Positions 6,407 through 14,254 are shown, counted from the first letter of the stretch. The stretch: DNA of 22,258 bases from Deltaproteobacteria bacterium (GCA_029939635.1 JAOZSN010000021.1:1-22258), one strand, 5' to 3'. The notes: a model not told the origin generated them from the sequence alone. Program-made: numbers and translations.

Positions 6407-7204
6407 ATGGGCGTTATCTCCCTCTCCCCTACTGACCTCACCTTGGCAGGTTTCATTGTCTTTCTGCTTGGGCTCCTCAGCCTCCAACAACAGCTCCATT
6501 TCACTAAACGTCTCTACCTTGCTGCCGTCCGCTGCACACTACAGTTACTCCTCATGGGGGTTATTCTCCAACTTCTTTTTAACAGCAGTTCATTCTGGGC
6601 CGTAGCACTTATGGCAGCCGTCATGCTGCTCACCGCTGGCCAGGCAGCAGGAAGTAGGCAAACAAAACCCCTTAATGGTTGGTGGCCCTATATCTTCAGT
6701 CTTGCTGCCATGTTCATTTCTTCCTTTACTGTGACCTTTGTAGCCTTAACCGTTATCATTGACATTACACCTTGGTATAGCCCTCAGTATGCCATACCTC
6801 TGCTGGGTATGCTACTGGGGAACACCATGAACGGGGTTGCCTTGAGTATGGATCGACTGACAAGCAACATCTGGCAACAACGACAAATAATCGAACAGCA
6901 ACTCATGCTTGGTCGACGTTGGCAAGAAGCCATGGCAACACCTATCAAGGATGCAGTTCGCGCTGGCATGACACCAATACTAAACTCAATGGCGACAACT
7001 GGTATAGTTTCTCTGCCTGGCATGATGACTGGCCAGATCCTATCGGGTACTGCCCCAATAGAGGCGGTTAAATATCAAATTCTCATCATGTTTCTTATTG
7101 CTGGGGGTACTGGTTTTGGCGTTATAACCGTTGTCAGACTCGCATCTACCCGCCTCTTCGACGAACGCCACCGACTCAGACTGGATAGATTGCGAGAAAA
7201 GTAA
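6407..7204 (+). CDS. fetB: FetB-like iron export permease (UPF0014 family)
   Basis: A 265-residue integral membrane protein, close to E. coli FetB (about 259). Hydrophobic segments lie at roughly residues 10-27, 40-63, 66-82, 95-120, 128-142, 195-215 and 222-243. The family's conserved features are present: RCTLQLLLMG after the first helix, the central GMLLGNTMNGVALSMDRL, and the following cytoplasmic arginine-rich loop leading to MTPILNSMATTGIVSLPGMMTGQILSG. With the ATPase at 5235 it would form an ABC exporter for iron. The start ATG has no obvious ribosome binding site. Its last codons form the left arm of a 17-bp perfect inverted repeat that spans the stop codon. Confidence 0.88.
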   Translation: MGVISLSPTDLTLAGFIVFLLGLLSLQQQLHFTKRLYLAAVRCTLQLLLMGVILQLLFNSSSFWAVALMAAVMLLTAGQAAGSRQTKPLNGWWPYIFSLAAMFISSFTVTFVALTVIIDITPWYSPQYAIPLLGMLLGNTMNGVALSMDRLTSNIWQQRQIIEQQLMLGRRWQEAMATPIKDAVRAGMTPILNSMATTGIVSLPGMMTGQILSGTAPIEAVKYQILIMFLIAGGTGFGVITVVRLASTRLFDERHRLRLDRLREK

Positions 7205-7232
7205 CCTGAAATTGGCTGAGTCGGTGGCGTTC
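7163..7232. repeat. 17-bp perfect inverted repeat straddling the fetB stop codon
   Basis: GAACGCCACCGACTCAG at 7163-7179, inside the coding sequence, is exactly complementary to CTGAGTCGGTGGCGTTC at 7216-7232, downstream of the stop, with a 36-base spacer. No T tract follows, so it is not a typical intrinsic terminator. A GC-rich stem at a transcript end could shield mRNA from 3' exonucleases. Confidence 0.8.
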
Positions 7233-7340
7233 CTATTCTGCAGGATTTTACGGTTTGCTATGATTGCCTGCTACTAACGTGAGGGGGTTAGGGCACATTC
7301 ATCGAATAGTAAAGAATACAGCTACTCTAATTTCTCTATT

Positions 7341-7372
7341 TCTATTATTCTTTATTTCTATTATTCTTTATT
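7341..7372. repeat. Exact 16-bp tandem duplication in the ppiB leader
   Basis: TCTATTATTCTTTATT occurs twice head to tail (7341-7356 and 7357-7372) in a very pyrimidine-rich leader about 40 bases before the cyclophilin gene. It is probably a slippage duplication in low-complexity DNA. Confidence 0.75.
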
Positions 7373-7413
7373 TTTCTACTTACTATTTCACAAAATATTA
7401 CTGAGGATTTACT

Positions 7414-7941
7414 ATGTCAGACTCATCTCTCATCGCTACCTTTGATACCAGCAAGGGCAAGATTAACGTCAAACTCTTTGCTGAAGAAACTCCCCTCAAC
7501 GTGGCCAACTTTGTTAATTTGGTTCAACGCGGTTTTTATAATGAACTAAACTTCCACCGGGTTATCCCTGACTTTATGGTCCAGGGAGGCTGTCCCCTTG
7601 GCACCGGCACCGGTGAACCAGGCTACCGCTTTGAAGATGAATTCGGAGAAGGCCTCACCCATGATGCCCCCGGAAAATTGTCCATGGCGAATGCTGGTCC
7701 AGGCACCAACGGAAGTCAGTTTTTCATTACCCATGTCCCCTGCCCATGGCTTGACGGCAAGCATGCTGTCTTTGGAGAAGTAGTCTCCGAGGATGACCAA
7801 AAAGTCGTTAATGAAATTGTACAGGGTGATATGATCAACACCATTACTCTGAGCGGTGATGCTGATACTGTTATCAGCAAAATGCAAGACCAGGTTGACG
7901 AGTGGAATAAGGCCTTGGATCTTAATCACCCACGCCGCTAA
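7414..7941 (+). CDS. ppiB: Cytoplasmic peptidyl-prolyl cis-trans isomerase, cyclophilin type
   Basis: A 175-residue cyclophilin that speeds proline isomerisation during protein folding. There is no signal peptide, so it acts in the cytoplasm like PpiB. The active-site motifs are FHRVIPDFMVQGG (catalytic arginine), the short insert GCPLGTGTGEPGY, NGSQFFI and WLDGKHAVFG with the tryptophan that in human CypA contacts cyclosporin. The start follows TGAGGATTT, a fair ribosome binding site. The C-terminal tail of about 20 residues after the barrel is a modest extension. It is a single-gene unit ended by a strong terminator. Confidence 0.95.
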   Translation: MSDSSLIATFDTSKGKINVKLFAEETPLNVANFVNLVQRGFYNELNFHRVIPDFMVQGGCPLGTGTGEPGYRFEDEFGEGLTHDAPGKLSMANAGPGTNGSQFFITHVPCPWLDGKHAVFGEVVSEDDQKVVNEIVQGDMINTITLSGDADTVISKMQDQVDEWNKALDLNHPRR

Positions 7942-7980
7942 ACGACTTCAACTTCCCACATAGTCTATATTAGACACCGA

Positions 7981-8021
7981 AAAAGCATGATTGATGCCAA
8001 CCATTTATCATGCTTTTTTTA
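7981..8021. terminator. Bidirectional intrinsic terminator between convergent genes
   Basis: AAAAAGCATGAT (7981-7992) pairs perfectly with ATCATGCTTTTT (8008-8019) across a 15-base loop, and the T tract continues to 8021. The A tract on the left gives a T tract on the other strand, so it can serve both ppiB (+) and the long minus-strand gene cluster ending at 8042. Confidence 0.92.
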
Positions 8022-8041
8022 TGCATTGATAAAAACTAAAA

Positions 8042-8392
8042 TCATTTTTCCTGATGCAAAAGGCCCTTCATAAAATCAAGAACCTCACTGGCAGCCTGCC
8101 GAGAAGTGATATGAGGGGGCTGGATAAAGCCAAGATAGTAATTCCCTAACGGGAAAATAAGCAAATTTTCACCTGACTCCCGGCTAAGAAGAAAATGGCG
8201 AAAACGAGGGAAATGCGCTGGCAAAGGCAATGCATCACAGTTTTTCCCCACTAACTGGATCAAGGCGGCAAATGGCTGAGGAGATGGTATATTGTGCAAC
8301 ATAATCTTGCCGTCCTGGCGCACAACTATATAATCCCCCACAGCAGAAAGACCTTTTAACCTGGCCAGGTCATTAATAAGAATATCATCCAT
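8042..8392 (-). CDS. Roadblock/LC7-like protein, last gene of the GTPase cluster
   Basis: A 116-residue protein of the size and hydrophobic pattern of Roadblock/LC7 domains: an N-terminal helix (DILINDLARLKGL), a two-strand hairpin (VGDYIVVRQDGKIMLHN), a central helix, strands HFLLSRESGENLLIFPLGNYYLGFI, and a C-terminal helix. Roadblock proteins usually dimerise and regulate Ras-like GTPases; MglB is the well-known example, a GTPase-activating protein for MglA. The sequence is divergent, so the call rests on pattern and on its place in a cluster with an MglA-type GTPase and clearer Roadblock genes. It starts two bases after the preceding stop, so translation is probably coupled. It precedes the strong terminator at 7981. 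Confidence 0.6.
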   Translation of the reverse strand: MDDILINDLARLKGLSAVGDYIVVRQDGKIMLHNIPSPQPFAALIQLVGKNCDALPLPAHFPRFRHFLLSRESGENLLIFPLGNYYLGFIQPPHITSRQAASEVLDFMKGLLHQEK

Positions 8393-8394
8393 AA

Positions 8395-8739
8395 TCAGAC
8401 ATCCTCTTCAGCCAACCCCTCAAGGGCGAGCTCTAAGGACATATGAAGCTTTTGTTTATTAATTGACGGGTTAAACATCACCACCAGTAAACCCTGTTCA
8501 TGTATTTCCTTAGCCGTGATATTGGATTCCATAAAATGCAGAGAGACCTCAACAATATCAGGAAACCATTCTTTGCCAATGGTCAGATTACGAACCATGG
8601 TCTGGCCGATATGATGGAGAGTATCAGCACTATATTCGGCGGGCATACGATTGAAAATAATTTTACTATTAATATTATAGAGAAATGCACCGGTGATCTC
8701 ATCCACTGAGTCAACGAGAAATCCAAGGATATGTTCCAT
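8395..8739 (-). CDS. Divergent Roadblock/LC7-like protein
   Basis: 114 residues from the ATG at 8739, preceded by GAG eight to ten bases before it. An in-frame GTG at 8823 would add 28 residues rich in Cys, Trp and His and overlap the previous gene; I consider it less likely. The order of elements resembles a Roadblock domain: helix MEHILGFLVDSVDEI, strand pair GAFLYNINSKIIFNR, a helix, strand EVSLHFMESNITAKEI, then GLLVVMFNP and a final helix. No catalytic motif is seen. It is placed between the ASH-like protein and another Roadblock-like protein, with a two-base gap to the latter. The assignment is a fold-level guess supported by context. Confidence 0.55.
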   Translation of the reverse strand: MEHILGFLVDSVDEITGAFLYNINSKIIFNRMPAEYSADTLHHIGQTMVRNLTIGKEWFPDIVEVSLHFMESNITAKEIHEQGLLVVMFNPSINKQKLHMSLELALEGLAEEDV

Positions 8740-8794
8740 AATTTTCTCAACAGCCTCTATATCCCAAGACAAAAAAGCGCGACACTTCACCCAA

Positions 8795-9628
8795 TTATGC
8801 TGACACTTTCCGTGAAGAACCACTTATTTCCGCCGTTATCATAACCCTGCCAACCTTGTCACCATTAGGATCATTGGACATAATGAGCACAGGCTGGGTA
8901 AAGACCTCTTCTTTTTGAACCTCTGGATCAACTTTAACAAAAAACTGGATCTCCTGTTTTTGCTCAGGTTCCAAGGCGTATTGCAAAGGAGAGGTTATGC
9001 TAAAATATGTTGTAATGGTAAAATATTCAGGATCAGGCACCAGATTTACCTGCAAGGTGCCATTGCCACAGTTTTGGATATAAAAACTCCCACTGGCCTG
9101 ACTACCAGCTGTTACCGGGCCAAGATCAACCTGAGCTGGTTCAATGTTCAGATGTGGTTCGGTACGCGTAAAGGAGATATGTATACTCACCTTAGCCCCA
9201 GAAATGGTATCAACAAGCTCAATGCCTTTGTCATCAAAGGAAGTTACAGGATCTGAGGCCGTATCAGCAGGATCAACCACCGTAATCATAAAGGACATAC
9301 GGGAAACTCGTGTTATTGTAACATTGCCTGTTAAGGGCCTAGTCACCATACCCTGCAAATTAATCTTTCGTCCATCACCGGCTGCCACCAGCAACATCTG
9401 ACTCTTTTCCTCGCTGCCCTGTACTACCCCAAAATCGATCTGTTGATGGGATGGAATAAGAAGAAGATCAGGCTCAAGCTCCTTATCTTCTCTCTTTGCT
9501 TTAGAGCGAGGAGGCAAGACTGGAATGAGAAACCCACAGGCATCACAACGGAACTTAAATTCAACAGGATTTTCCAAATCAGTTTCAATGGAGTGTTTTT
9601 TGCCACAGTCTTCACAAAATATGAGCAT
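8795..9628 (-). CDS. Zinc-ribbon protein with C-terminal ASH/HYDIN-like beta domain
   Basis: A 277-residue protein without signal peptide. It opens with a four-cysteine zinc ribbon, CEDC (C5, C8) and CDAC (C28, C31), of the kind found at the start of many delta-proteobacterial cytoplasmic proteins. Then come two beta-rich units, about residues 55-155 and 155-275. The second, LNIEPAQVDLGPVTAGSQA followed by FYIQNCGNGTLQVNLV and a late MSNDPNGD, fits the ASH/HYDIN or choice-of-anchor-D immunoglobulin-like fold. That fold is best known from cilia-associated and cell-surface proteins. In this cluster it probably provides a protein-binding scaffold for the GTPase machinery. The start ATG has only a distant AAGG before it. 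It follows the acidic protein by 24 bases. Confidence 0.65.
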   Translation of the reverse strand: MLIFCEDCGKKHSIETDLENPVEFKFRCDACGFLIPVLPPRSKAKREDKELEPDLLLIPSHQQIDFGVVQGSEEKSQMLLVAAGDGRKINLQGMVTRPLTGNVTITRVSRMSFMITVVDPADTASDPVTSFDDKGIELVDTISGAKVSIHISFTRTEPHLNIEPAQVDLGPVTAGSQASGSFYIQNCGNGTLQVNLVPDPEYFTITTYFSITSPLQYALEPEQKQEIQFFVKVDPEVQKEEVFTQPVLIMSNDPNGDKVGRVMITAEISGSSRKVSA

Positions 9629-9652
9629 AATAAAAGTTTACCTTTCTCCCTG

Positions 9653-11797
9653 CTACCTGCCTTCAGATAAAAATTCAGCGCGAAGAATCTGAATTTCCTT
9701 GGCAATCATCTCGTCTACCTGCCCTAATATCTCTTCTTTGAGCAACGTGCTCTCTAGTTTTTCATCAGCTGCAGATACGTCAGCAACGACCTCCCGCTCA
9801 TCATCTTCCTCATGGGAAGCATCAACTACTTCTTCCTGGGCAACATCCTGCACCACACTCAATTCCCTGGCTGTCTGAACTCGATTTTCAAGATCAGCAA
9901 CCACCAATTCGTGCCACTCAACAAATGAAGAAACAGCCCGCCCCACACTCTGTTGGTCTGCGCTTACATCACCGGTTGCCGCGACAATTTCCTCAAGACT
10001 GGCTGTAATCAATTTCAAACAAGCCATTGATTCAGAAATAGCCTCTGCCTGCTCCCGGTCTATGTAAGCAAGAACCGTTTCAAGAAAATCAAGGGGCACA
10101 GCAGCCTGAATATTATCAGACAATACCTCACGTAGGCGCTTAAGCTCCCCTGAAATAGATTCCAGAAGCTGATCACCGACCTCCCATTCAACCGAGAGTA
10201 ACAAAAGGCGAAGATCTTCTGTGGGAAGTTTTTCTTCTTCTGTAGATTCGTCAAGATCAGAGGATTCAGATATAGTCTCTGTGGCGGTCTCTGAAGCGAT
10301 CATCTCCTCTTCATACAGAAGAGGGGTCTCCGAAATTTCATCATCAGCAACATCTTCATCAGCAAGATCAAGGACAGCGTCCTCATCGTCACTATCTAAA
10401 GAAAGTTCTTCTTCGAGTAATGCTTCCTCTTCATCGGTGACAATTGCCAGATCTATATTCTCTGTAGCAAGGGCTGTTTCCTCATCGACCTCTACCTCTG
10501 TTTTGTCGTCAAGTTCTAGCCCAGGAACCTCCTCTGAAGATTTTTCATCCTCGATAATAACTTCCGAAACCTCATCAATTTCAACCTCTACATCTTCGTC
10601 TTCAGCGATGATGACAGGTGGCCCAGCATCTTCATCATCGACAATAGGTTCTGCTTCATTATCATCGTCATCAAGTACCAATTCTAGCTCTTCATCGACA
10701 CCAACCACTTCTATCTCAGCAGAGCTTTTTTCCTCAGCAGCAGGAGCATCGAGATCTAGCTCAGCATCGTCATCTTTATCTTCTTCTGATACCGCAATGG
10801 TGCTAGCCGGTTGGGCAATATCATCATCGTCATCGTCAAAAAAATCATCCAGAACCGACTCTACCTCAGGAAACTCTTCATCCTCTTCATCAACAAGTTC
10901 ATCAACTATGACCTCTTCATCTGCACCATCAGCGCCGACCTCATCTAACGATTCGTCATTTTCTAATGAATCCTGCTCGTCAGCATTATCTAAATCTAAA
11001 ACATCAGCATCCTCATCATCACCATCCATCTCATCAAGAACACTTAAATCAAGCTCATCATCTTCCTCGTCCTCTGGAGAGGCAGCAGTGGCACTTGCAG
11101 GAAGGGCATCATCATCATCATCATCAAAGAAATCGTCTAGCAGCTCATCGGCCTCGACAAAATCCTCATCAAGATTACGATCAGGATCTATGACGGTTCC
11201 ATCATCCTTATTAAAGGCAGCCTGCACAGCAGGTCTAGATGGAGGTGCTGGAGGAGGTGTCTTCTCCTCAGCTTCTTCGGAAGTATCAGCCTTCACCATT
11301 TCATCAAGCATGGAATCAAAGATAGAATCAGTGGCGTTATCCTCCTTATCCTTCATCAAAGAATTTATTCTTGAATCACTTTCTTCAGCTACAACCTCAG
11401 TCTCTTCTACACTCTCTTTCTTAGGTGCAGAATTAGAGATCTCACCTTTTAATGTATTATACCGTGTAACAAACTCACTCACTAAGCCTGCCTTGTCACT
11501 TTCAGAAAGATCAGGCTCAGCCACGGCAGATTCAAGACCATGGAAGACATCCGTTAATAATTTAATTGAGGCAGGATGAGCCCGATCTTTAGCGGCCTTA
11601 ACATAATGGCCGATAGCACCGAGGATCTGCAAATAGACAAGCAAAATACGCTGATCAGGCCAAGCTGAGCGCAGGGTTTTAATCTGCTGATCAAATTTAA
11701 CAAGAGACTCATCAGTGATTTCCCAATCAAGGTCTAACACGGATGATTTTAACTGTTCAAAGGTTTCTGAATCAACTTCGCTGATGTGGGATGTCAC
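9653..11797 (-). CDS. Large acidic protein with the same helical domain at both ends
   Basis: A 714-residue cytoplasmic protein of no family I recognise. Residues 14-121 form an all-helical domain (SSVLDLDWEITDESLVKFDQ ...). Residues 529-640 are a second, diverged copy (LLLLSVEWEVGDQLLESISG ...) with the same spacing of LDW/VEW, the ILLVYLQILG versus LDFLETVLAY helix, and a closing FV-W/Y segment. Between them lies a 400-residue, extremely Asp/Glu-rich, presumably disordered linker. The linker contains two copies of a DDFFDDDDDD-PAS-A-EED-LDL unit (coding about 10755-10857 and 11045-11143). The last 70 residues form a charged, probably coiled helix. The start is a GTG preceded by GGAGGGG; the GTPase gene ends 13 bases upstream. 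A flexible scaffold for Roadblock or GTPase partners is a guess from context. The long serine ORF on the other strand is only its shadow. Confidence 0.88.
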   Translation of the reverse strand: MTSHISEVDSETFEQLKSSVLDLDWEITDESLVKFDQQIKTLRSAWPDQRILLVYLQILGAIGHYVKAAKDRAHPASIKLLTDVFHGLESAVAEPDLSESDKAGLVSEFVTRYNTLKGEISNSAPKKESVEETEVVAEESDSRINSLMKDKEDNATDSIFDSMLDEMVKADTSEEAEEKTPPPAPPSRPAVQAAFNKDDGTVIDPDRNLDEDFVEADELLDDFFDDDDDDALPASATAASPEDEEDDELDLSVLDEMDGDDEDADVLDLDNADEQDSLENDESLDEVGADGADEEVIVDELVDEEDEEFPEVESVLDDFFDDDDDDIAQPASTIAVSEEDKDDDAELDLDAPAAEEKSSAEIEVVGVDEELELVLDDDDNEAEPIVDDEDAGPPVIIAEDEDVEVEIDEVSEVIIEDEKSSEEVPGLELDDKTEVEVDEETALATENIDLAIVTDEEEALLEEELSLDSDDEDAVLDLADEDVADDEISETPLLYEEEMIASETATETISESSDLDESTEEEKLPTEDLRLLLLSVEWEVGDQLLESISGELKRLREVLSDNIQAAVPLDFLETVLAYIDREQAEAISESMACLKLITASLEEIVAATGDVSADQQSVGRAVSSFVEWHELVVADLENRVQTARELSVVQDVAQEEVVDASHEEDDEREVVADVSAADEKLESTLLKEEILGQVDEMIAKEIQILRAEFLSEGR

Positions 11798-11810
11798 ATT
11801 CCCCTCCCTG

Positions 11811-12416
11811 TTAAAGCAACTCTTTCTTAAAAGAGAGCATGGTAAGTGAAATAGCCTTTTTTAAGGTTTTCACAACATTATATCCAGTAATAGCACTTCC
11901 CTCAAAGGCCGGCAATTTAAGCTCACCATTCAGATCTGCATCAATAGTGTCGAAATCAAGCAGGGGGATACCCTCTTCCCGCAAATCAGCCTTATTGTAC
12001 TGCAATACTAATGGAATCTTAGTGATATCCTTATTCATTTCTGCCAGATTTTCCTGCATCTGCTTAAATGAACTAATATTTTTCTCGCGCATCTCTTCCT
12101 GCATATCAGCCACAAAAACAAGACCATCAACTCCTTTAAGTACTAATTTCCGAGTGGCATTATACTTAACCTGCCCAGGGACGGTGTAGAGTTGAATCTT
12201 GATATCAAAACCCTTTATCTTACCTATATCAACAGGAAGAAAGTCGAAAAAGAGGGTACGATCACCATGTGTTTTAATACTGACCATATCAGTCTTGATA
12301 CGCTCTTTATATTTCTGGTTAATGTAATCTAGATTTGTCGTTTTTCCGCCCCGACCTGGCCCGTAATAGACAAGCTTAACCAGAACCTCCATCTTTTTGA
12401 CATTAACAAATCCCAC
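11811..12416 (-). CDS. mglA: MglA-type Ras-like small GTPase
   Basis: A 201-residue cytoplasmic GTPase very like Myxococcus MglA, which sets the leading pole and drives gliding and type IV pilus motility. Motifs from the GTG start: LVYYGPGRGGKTTN with P-loop G19-x4-GKT (24-26), switch I segment GDRTLFFDFLP (51-61), switch II YTVPGQ (78-82), KGVDGLVFVAD, and the guanine-specificity motif NKAD (141-144). I choose GTG 12416 because GAGGTG lies just before it; the in-frame TTG at 12431 overlaps that ribosome binding site. The gene sits directly between two Roadblock genes upstream and the acidic protein downstream, as MglA genes are often next to mglB. A specific polarity function is inferred, and the symbol denotes family only. 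Confidence 0.93.
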   Translation of the reverse strand: MGFVNVKKMEVLVKLVYYGPGRGGKTTNLDYINQKYKERIKTDMVSIKTHGDRTLFFDFLPVDIGKIKGFDIKIQLYTVPGQVKYNATRKLVLKGVDGLVFVADMQEEMREKNISSFKQMQENLAEMNKDITKIPLVLQYNKADLREEGIPLLDFDTIDADLNGELKLPAFEGSAITGYNVVKTLKKAISLTMLSFKKELL

Positions 12417-12494
12417 AATCCACCTCGTCAAGTAACAAGTTTAGTGCCTTAAAATAAATTTTGTGTCCAACATGGCAAAGAAATAAAGATGCCA

Positions 12495-12893
12495 TCAATA
12501 CTCGGTCACCTTCCAGATTGAAATTATCTCCTCAATAATCTTAGCGGTTTTCAACCTCAAAAAACCAAGGGAGACATCATTGCCAAAAATAGTAATGAGA
12601 AGAAGATCATCATTGACCTTACTGAAATTAATCGATTCTTTTTCACCCTTGTGAAAATGGACAGAAAACTCCTGCTCTCCAACTAACTGCGCCATGGCAT
12701 CAACAGCTGCAAAATTCCCGGCAGCCAAGGCAGCAAAGGCATGAACATCGCACTGGCTATTACCATTATCATGTTCAGCAATAACATTACCGGCGACATC
12801 AACGATAATGACACTATGAACACCAATATCTATTAATTCTTGAACCAAAAGTATGTCAATCTGATCAAGCTGCTCCTGTGACACTCCGTACAT
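12495..12893 (-). CDS. Roadblock/LC7 domain protein (MglB-like)
   Basis: 132 residues from the ATG at 12893, chosen for the near-perfect AAGGAGG seven bases upstream; the in-frame TTG at 12914 lies before that site. The whole protein is one Roadblock domain: helix SQEQLDQIDILLVQELIDIG, strand pair HSVIIVDVAGNVIAEHDN, the long small-residue helix HAFAALAAGNFAAVDAMAQL, strands SVHFHKGEKESINFSKVNDDLLLITIFG, and final helix. The pattern IIVDVAGNVIA is typical of MglB-type proteins. Lying just upstream of the GTPase gene, it is the most likely candidate for its GTPase-activating or guanine-exchange partner. The preceding Roadblock gene stops 17 bases before this start. Confidence 0.85.
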   Translation of the reverse strand: MYGVSQEQLDQIDILLVQELIDIGVHSVIIVDVAGNVIAEHDNGNSQCDVHAFAALAAGNFAAVDAMAQLVGEQEFSVHFHKGEKESINFSKVNDDLLLITIFGNDVSLGFLRLKTAKIIEEIISIWKVTEY

Positions 12894-12910
12894 AGACGGC
12901 CTCCTTAGAC

Positions 12911-13300
12911 TCAACCAATCTGTTTATCCTGCAATATGGTATTAATTTTTTTCTCAAACTTACAAATCAACATACGTGCCTTGCCGAGCCATTCATTACG
13001 GTCAGACATAACAAAAATAAAAAATGAACGATTTTCAACATGACGGATAATAAAAAAATGAGATTCTGTGGTAACAAGGATGTCATCTACTACCTGGTCG
13101 GCAGACATAAGCTTTATGGCCTTACGATTTGACTTAACAATACTTGTCAAATAGGCAGAAGCAGCAGAGGCCTCGACCTGATCATCGACAGAAAACTCGG
13201 CAATAGGTAGACCATCATCAATAAAAACAACTGCCGAGGCAACAAAACCTGGCAACTCATAAGCTAAATCTTTAAGTACATCTGTTAAAACGTCTGGCAT
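12911..13300 (-). CDS. Roadblock/LC7 domain protein
   Basis: 129 residues from the ATG at 13300; the longer in-frame start at 13378 adds a Trp/Lys-rich N-terminus that does not fit the fold. One Roadblock domain is visible: helix DVLTDVLKDLAYEL, strand pair ASAVVFIDDGLPIAEFSV, helix SAASAYLTSIVKSNRKAIKLM, strands DDILVTTESHFFIIRHV and FFIFVMSD, and a C-terminal helix. This is the third Roadblock-type gene in transcription order and the first after the 177-base gap that follows the glutamine amidotransferase gene. It may pair with the next Roadblock protein as a heterodimer on the GTPase. Ribosome binding site weak (AGAGAT). Confidence 0.8.
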   Translation of the reverse strand: MPDVLTDVLKDLAYELPGFVASAVVFIDDGLPIAEFSVDDQVEASAASAYLTSIVKSNRKAIKLMSADQVVDDILVTTESHFFIIRHVENRSFFIFVMSDRNEWLGKARMLICKFEKKINTILQDKQIG

Positions 13301-13444
13301 AGTAGATCTCTTTTTTGACGATTTATCTATCGACAATAATGCCCATTTTTTCCAACTCCGCAAAATATGCCAAGGCATCCAAATGGAGCCTATTTGCCAA
13401 GAGTTATTTATAATATCACAGACATAGACTTGAAATGAAGCGCT

Positions 13445-13474
13445 GTTTTAGAAAAAACATTATTTTCTTAAAAC
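13445..13474 (-). terminator. AT-rich hairpin after the amidotransferase gene
   Basis: Read on the minus strand, GTTTTAAGAAAA pairs with TTTTCTAAAAC (one bulge) just after the stop at 13478. There is no good T tract after it. It lies in the only large gap (177 bases) of the cluster, so it may be a partial terminator or processing point that separates two sub-operons. Confidence 0.35.
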
Positions 13475-13477
13475 AAC

Positions 13478-14254
13478 TTATAGATCAAACTGGGCCAAGG
13501 GGGTTCCTCCGTATTCAGCTAGAGAGCTAGCTTCATAGATAAAACCTGTCCGAGCAGACATGGGTCTGGCAATAGCTGCCCGGCCAAAGGTTTTCCGCAG
13601 GAAAAGATAACGGGAAGAGAAGAAAAACGTCTGCAAGCGTATATCAAAGAAGGAAGAAATAGGATTATCATAGCGCAGACAGACTAATCGTTGGGGGGCA
13701 GCAGTATTAAAAAAGAGGGTGGTAAAAGAACCGGCAAGAAGTTGAACGGCCCCCTGAACACCTTGAATAAACCCATGGAGGTCATCTATAACAGTGACAC
13801 GGTCAAAGAGAGCCATAATCGCCTCGCTGTCCACTGCTCCCAAGCGCTGCGCCGGCGCACTTTCTTGACCAAGCTCACCAAATATTTCATCATCATTGCT
13901 GATGACCCCATTATGAATACCAACCGTACTCCCCACGATAATGGGATGATTATTAAGATTGTTTCTCGTCGTACCCTTGGTTGGATCTCGGGTATGACCA
14001 AGAATGATAGCTGTCTGCGTATCAATTGCCTGGGCCATAAACCTGCGAAAAGGTTCACTCTTGACAAAAACATGGGCTGGGACAGCGGCCTTTTCCACAA
14101 AAAAAGTCCCATCAAAACCACAGGCAGCAACACCTGTGGCTTCCCTACCCCGCTCCTCATTCGCCAACAAATTAGCTATGAAAATTTCTTTCACCCGGGC
14201 TAGGGCAGAGATAGAACAATCAGGGCTAAGCAAACTACCGGCCAATCCACACAT
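13478..14254 (-). CDS. Class II glutamine amidotransferase (Ntn type), stand-alone
   Basis: A 258-residue protein that starts Met-Cys-Gly-Leu-Ala; removal of Met exposes Cys2, the N-terminal nucleophile that hydrolyses glutamine to release ammonia. Other family motifs are GHTR (86-89), the NNHP segment (101-104), HNG (114-116, oxyanion hole), and DSEAIMALF (142-150). The domain is complete but no synthetase domain is fused to it, so the ammonia must go to a partner enzyme. The gene just upstream encodes a glutamine-synthetase-fold amidoligase, 35 bases away, the natural acceptor. The start is certain because Cys must be residue 2, and TGAGG lies before it. It is not PurF, GlmS or AsnB, which carry further domains. 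The product made is unknown. Confidence 0.85.
   Translation of the reverse strand: MCGLAGSLLSPDCSISALARVKEIFIANLLANEERGREATGVAACGFDGTFFVEKAAVPAHVFVKSEPFRRFMAQAIDTQTAIILGHTRDPTKGTTRNNLNNHPIIVGSTVGIHNGVISNDDEIFGELGQESAPAQRLGAVDSEAIMALFDRVTVIDDLHGFIQGVQGAVQLLAGSFTTLFFNTAAPQRLVCLRYDNPISSFFDIRLQTFFFSSRYLFLRKTFGRAAIARPMSARTGFIYEASSLAEYGGTPLAQFDL

Noticed and set aside
11110..11145. CAT/TCA trinucleotide repeat resembling a microsatellite
   Set aside because: It codes for the Asp run of the acidic protein and is explained by protein composition.
10966..11193. His-rich 75-codon ORF on + strand
   Set aside because: Another antisense frame of the same GAT-rich linker (ATC/CAT repeats); no gene signals.
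10221..11579. 452-codon serine-rich ORF on + strand
   Set aside because: It is the antisense of the Asp/Glu-rich linker: GAT, GAC and GAA codons read backwards give TCx serine codons. No ribosome binding site or domain; the minus-strand frame has recognisable duplicated domains.
12417..12431. TTG start extending the GTPase by five residues
   Set aside because: The extension overlaps the GAGGTG ribosome binding site that serves GTG 12416.
13691..14203. 170-codon + strand ORF within the amidotransferase gene
   Set aside because: Antisense shadow of a gene with intact catalytic motifs on the minus strand.
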